From the NCBI GenBank assembly GCA_031546985.1, contig JAVBJN010000011.1, positions 1 to 61,030 of the forward strand: DNA of 61,030 nt. Reading direction: 5' to 3'. This stretch comes from JAVBJN01 sp031546985. GTDB taxonomy: Bacteria > Bacteroidota > Bacteroidia > Chitinophagales > Chitinophagaceae. This document shows, piece after piece, positions 58,703 through 61,030 of this stretch. Numbering within the stretch: position 1 is the stretch's first letter; each line of letters begins with the position of its first letter. The notes under the pieces are model-generated. The model was not told the DNA's origin and did not search any database. It was given only the letters and a program-made list of their open reading frames with translations. The position numbers were made by a program, and so were the translations under genes.

Positions 58703-59974
58703 ATGGTTAAACTACAGAGTACCCTGTTTGGGGCAATGGTGTTGTTGGGTTTTGTGACAAAAGGGTATGCTGCAGCTGATCCGAAGGATAAGACGCAGCC
58801 TGTTAAAACAGATTCAGCTAAAGTAGCTGTAAAGAAAACCGATTCGGTAATCACCCGGCAGGCAACGGCTACTATAAAAATGCCTGCCACTGTATCTCAG
58901 CCACAGGTTAAGAAACAGATCGAAATCAACAGATCTGTAATCCAGTCTTCTAAAGTATGGGATTACCTGATGGATTACATCACGAGTTATTCCTCCAACA
59001 ACGGAGAGCACCTGGTACGTTTGAACACAACAAAAGAGTCTTCTTTTAAACTGATCGAGAACGTACTTTCTACACATGGTTTGCCAACGCAGTTAAAGTA
59101 CCTGGCCGTTATTGAGTCAGGATTGAACGGTAACGCGGTGTCGCCTGTAGGTGCAGTAGGATACTGGCAGTTTATGGATGGTACAGCCCGGCTTATGGGC
59201 CTTAATGTATCGGCCCGTAAAGATGACAGAAGAGACTTGTATAAGTCTACCAATGCCGCCGCCAAGTATCTGAAACAGTTGTATGGTATGTTTGACGACT
59301 GGTTGCTGGTTATAGCCGCTTACAACAGCGGTCCTTCTCCGGTATTGCGTGCAATTAAAAACACCGGAAGCAGCAGCTTTTGGGATATCAAAAAATATCT
59401 CCCCCGCGAAACCCAGGGTCACGTAATGGCCTTTCTGGCTACTGCGGCAATTATGGAGAAGCTCGGAAATTTCATGGGCCTCAGTAATATGCCAATGCCG
59501 GGTAGTATGGTTCAGGCAGCAGCCGCTACCGACGAGTATACCCCCGCGTTAACCAAGCAGGAGCTGGAATCTATCGCTATTGTTAAAGTACAGGGCCCTT
59601 ACCGTTTGGATGTGATAGCCCGTATGCTGGAGACTGATGTAAATCAATTGAAAAAATGGAACCCTAAGTTTAATGAAGTAATGCTCAACCAGCCCGACTT
59701 CGTTTACAAACTGCGTATTCCGAAAGATAAGTTGGAGCAATTTATTGACCAGCGCTCTGTAATCTATGCTGAGAGTTGCACCACTTATAAGAAAGAAGGA
59801 GTAAATCCGCAGGCTAAGGCTTCCTCTGGAAAGCATAAGGTATATACGGTGCAGGAAGGGGATAACATCGATCGCATAGCAATGCGTTTTGGTAAGTCGG
59901 TAGACGAACTCAAAGTGCTCAATGCAACGCGTAATCTCGATGCCGTTCCCGGAGCTATTATCCGTATCGATTAA
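58703..59974 (+). CDS. MltD-like lytic transglycosylase with LysM domain
   Basis: A 423-residue exported peptidoglycan lytic transglycosylase. It has a signal peptide (MVKLQSTLFGAMVLLGFVTKGYA), a Ser/Thr/Lys-rich linker, then the SLT domain with the catalytic Glu in LKYLAVIESGLNGNAVSPVGAVGYWQFM and the AAYNSGPSPVLRAI motif. A spacer and a C-terminal LysM domain follow (HKVYTVQEGDNIDRIAMRFGKSVDELKVLN). It cleaves the MurNAc-GlcNAc bond during wall turnover. truA starts 56 bp after its stop. Confidence 0.94.
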   Translation: MVKLQSTLFGAMVLLGFVTKGYAAADPKDKTQPVKTDSAKVAVKKTDSVITRQATATIKMPATVSQPQVKKQIEINRSVIQSSKVWDYLMDYITSYSSNNGEHLVRLNTTKESSFKLIENVLSTHGLPTQLKYLAVIESGLNGNAVSPVGAVGYWQFMDGTARLMGLNVSARKDDRRDLYKSTNAAAKYLKQLYGMFDDWLLVIAAYNSGPSPVLRAIKNTGSSSFWDIKKYLPRETQGHVMAFLATAAIMEKLGNFMGLSNMPMPGSMVQAAAATDEYTPALTKQELESIAIVKVQGPYRLDVIARMLETDVNQLKKWNPKFNEVMLNQPDFVYKLRIPKDKLEQFIDQRSVIYAESCTTYKKEGVNPQAKASSGKHKVYTVQEGDNIDRIAMRFGKSVDELKVLNATRNLDAVPGAIIRID

Positions 59975-60000
59975 ATAAAAGTCATTCCTGGTATTTTAAG

Positions 60001-60046
60001 AACCTCGGTGTGTTTGCGTATGTTTGCAACATGCCGAGGTTTTTTG
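60001..60046 (+). terminator. Terminator-like inverted repeat spanning the truA start
   Basis: AACCTCGG (60001-60008) and CCGAGGTT (60034-60041) form 8-bp perfect arms, followed by TTTTTG. The 25-nt loop contains a TATGTTTG box (60019-60026) and the truA ATG (60031). Confidence 0.6.
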
Positions 60047-60798
60047 TTGAAGTAGCATATAAAGGAACCAACTACCAGGGGTTCCAGATCCAGGATAATG
60101 CCAACACCGTTCAGGAAGAAGTAGATAAAGCGTTATCTACCTTATTTCGCGCTCCCATCTTAACTACCGGATCTTCCCGTACCGATGCCGGTGTGCACGC
60201 GCTTCGCAATTTTATGCATTTCGATACCGAGCTGCCACTTCACCCCCAGACTGTATACAAGCTCAATGCTATTTTGCCCAAAGACATTGTACTTAATGAC
60301 CTTTATGCTGTGCCCGATACCGCGCATAGCCGGTTCGATGCCTTGCACCGCGAGTATAAGTACTTCGTATATCCCACCAAAAATCCGTTCCTGTACGACC
60401 GGGGGTATTTCTTTCCCTATACAATAGATATAGATCTGATGCAGCAGGCAGCGGATCTATTAAAAGAGTACCAGGATTTTGAAAGTTTCTCCAAACGCAA
60501 TTCCCAGGTGTTTACTTACAATTGCCAGATCGAAAAGAGCGAATGGTACTTTGACCAGAGTCTGCAATGCTGGGTATATAATGTAAAGGCCAATCGTTTT
60601 TTACGCGGCATGGTGCGTGGTTTAGTAGCTACTATGCTTAAGGTAGGCCGGGGGAAACTCACATTAAACGACTTCCGTAAGATTGTAGAAGGTAAGGATT
60701 GTACCAAAGCCTGGTTCGATAGCCCTCCGCAAGGCTTGTTCCTGGTAGATGTAGGGTATCCTCCGGGGTTGTTACAGTCGGTTAGTGCATTGCAATAG
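60031..60798 (+). CDS. truA: tRNA pseudouridine(38-40) synthase
   Basis: A 255-residue enzyme that converts uridines 38-40 of many tRNAs to pseudouridine. The N-terminus PRFFVEVAYKGTNYQGFQIQ, the catalytic Asp in TGSSRTDAGVHALRNFMHF, REYKYFVYPTKNPF and the C-terminal NRFLRGMVRGLVATMLKVGRGK are standard. The ATG at 60031 is standard; a GTG at 60010 would add seven residues. The first codons also form the right arm of a terminator-like hairpin. It follows the transglycosylase gene. Confidence 0.95.
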   Translation: MPRFFVEVAYKGTNYQGFQIQDNANTVQEEVDKALSTLFRAPILTTGSSRTDAGVHALRNFMHFDTELPLHPQTVYKLNAILPKDIVLNDLYAVPDTAHSRFDALHREYKYFVYPTKNPFLYDRGYFFPYTIDIDLMQQAADLLKEYQDFESFSKRNSQVFTYNCQIEKSEWYFDQSLQCWVYNVKANRFLRGMVRGLVATMLKVGRGKLTLNDFRKIVEGKDCTKAWFDSPPQGLFLVDVGYPPGLLQSVSALQ

Positions 60799-60871
60799 TT
60801 GTCGTAACACTTATTCAAACCCGTGCCTATTAAGGATTTGTAAAGTTTTTATGAACTTTTCTTTAAAAAGG

Positions 60872-60902
60872 TTTGCTTTTACGGGATCCGTCCCTATCTT
60901 TG
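60872..60902 (+). promoter_or_regulatory. Strong promoter at the window end, possible rRNA operon leader
   Basis: TTTG at 60872-60875 and TATCTTTG at 60895-60902 are 19 bp apart, a perfect Bacteroidota promoter. The remaining ~120 bp hold no start codon of a plausible gene. They carry AAAAAGTTCTTCGATC and A/T-rich TTTCAAAAAAAG motifs resembling rrn leaders, but the downstream gene lies outside the window. Confidence 0.7.
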
Positions 60903-61030
60903 CACTCCACTTCAGAAAAACGGTAACGCAGAAACGGGGGTGGAAAGTAAAAAAGTTCTTCGATCGGTTGTCAAAAGGGTTTCAAAAAAAGTTTAAAAAA
61001 CATTTTGAAATTCAAAAAGGGAATGTATCT

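Overview
The window looks like a chromosomal segment of a Bacteroidota (Bacteroidetes) bacterium, most likely a member of the Chitinophagales. The evidence is in the sequence. Many genes are preceded by the phylum-specific promoter (TTG about 20 nt upstream of TAnnTTTG). There is a short primary sigma factor without region 1.1. Two proteins end in type IX secretion sorting domains. Many proteins have lipobox signal peptides, and there are several Bacteroidota-typical families (DUF4476, DUF5686, TPM/LemA, START-like, DUF4386, GH92). Base composition is near-balanced and looks even across the window, with no obvious foreign island apart from an IS3-family element cut by the left edge.

Layout. 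1-1.7 kb: end of an IS3 element, then a GNAT acetyltransferase and an alpha/beta hydrolase on the minus strand. 1.9-6.6 kb: a compact biotin operon, bioB-bioF-bioD-bioA, ending in a ferritin-like di-iron protein. 6.7-9.9 kb: a lipoprotein and two T9SS-exported proteins. 10-12.1 kb: an AraC regulator and a DUF4386 membrane protein between two related direct repeats. 12.1-12.4 kb: two tandem tRNA-Glu genes. 12.5-14.8 kb: gap and pgk. 15-19.4 kb: a DUF4476 protein, a biotin carboxyl carrier protein, an M1 aminopeptidase and dodecin. 19.6-23.2 kb: a TonB-dependent siderophore-type receptor with a PepSY membrane partner, preceded by two palindromes. 23.4-25.6 kb: a small lipoprotein and the lemA-TPM-TPM operon. 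25.7-34.2 kb: a LytS-type histidine kinase, a VOC protein, dipeptidyl peptidase III, small membrane/TPR proteins, a beta-barrel protein, and a beta-propeller lipoprotein with a thioredoxin-like lipoprotein. 34.3-36.8 kb: a large DUF5686 surface protein.

37-46.8 kb holds six same-strand genes: MFS sugar transporter, ROK kinase, glycosylasparaginase, CutC, beta-mannosidase and GH92 alpha-mannosidase. Together they suggest breakdown of the high-mannose N-glycan core and uptake and phosphorylation of the sugars, without a SusC/SusD pair in view. 47-53 kb: a lipoprotein of unknown role, then a minus-strand envelope run (LptF/G-type permease, PAP2 phosphatase, GT39 glycosyltransferase, FNR-like reductase) and a START-like protein. 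53.3-60.8 kb is housekeeping: sigA, ffh, rpsP-rimM-trmD-rplS, tatA, a MltD-like transglycosylase and truA. The window ends in a strong promoter and leader that may belong to an rRNA operon lying outside it.

Intergenic spaces carry at least three families of dispersed hairpin repeats and many intrinsic terminators, several bidirectional. No CRISPR array, prophage, restriction system or known defence locus was seen. The points most worth following are the di-iron protein inside the biotin operon, the SusCD-less N-glycan cluster, the repeat-flanked araC module, the palindromes ahead of the TonB receptor, and the truA start codon embedded in a terminator-like hairpin.
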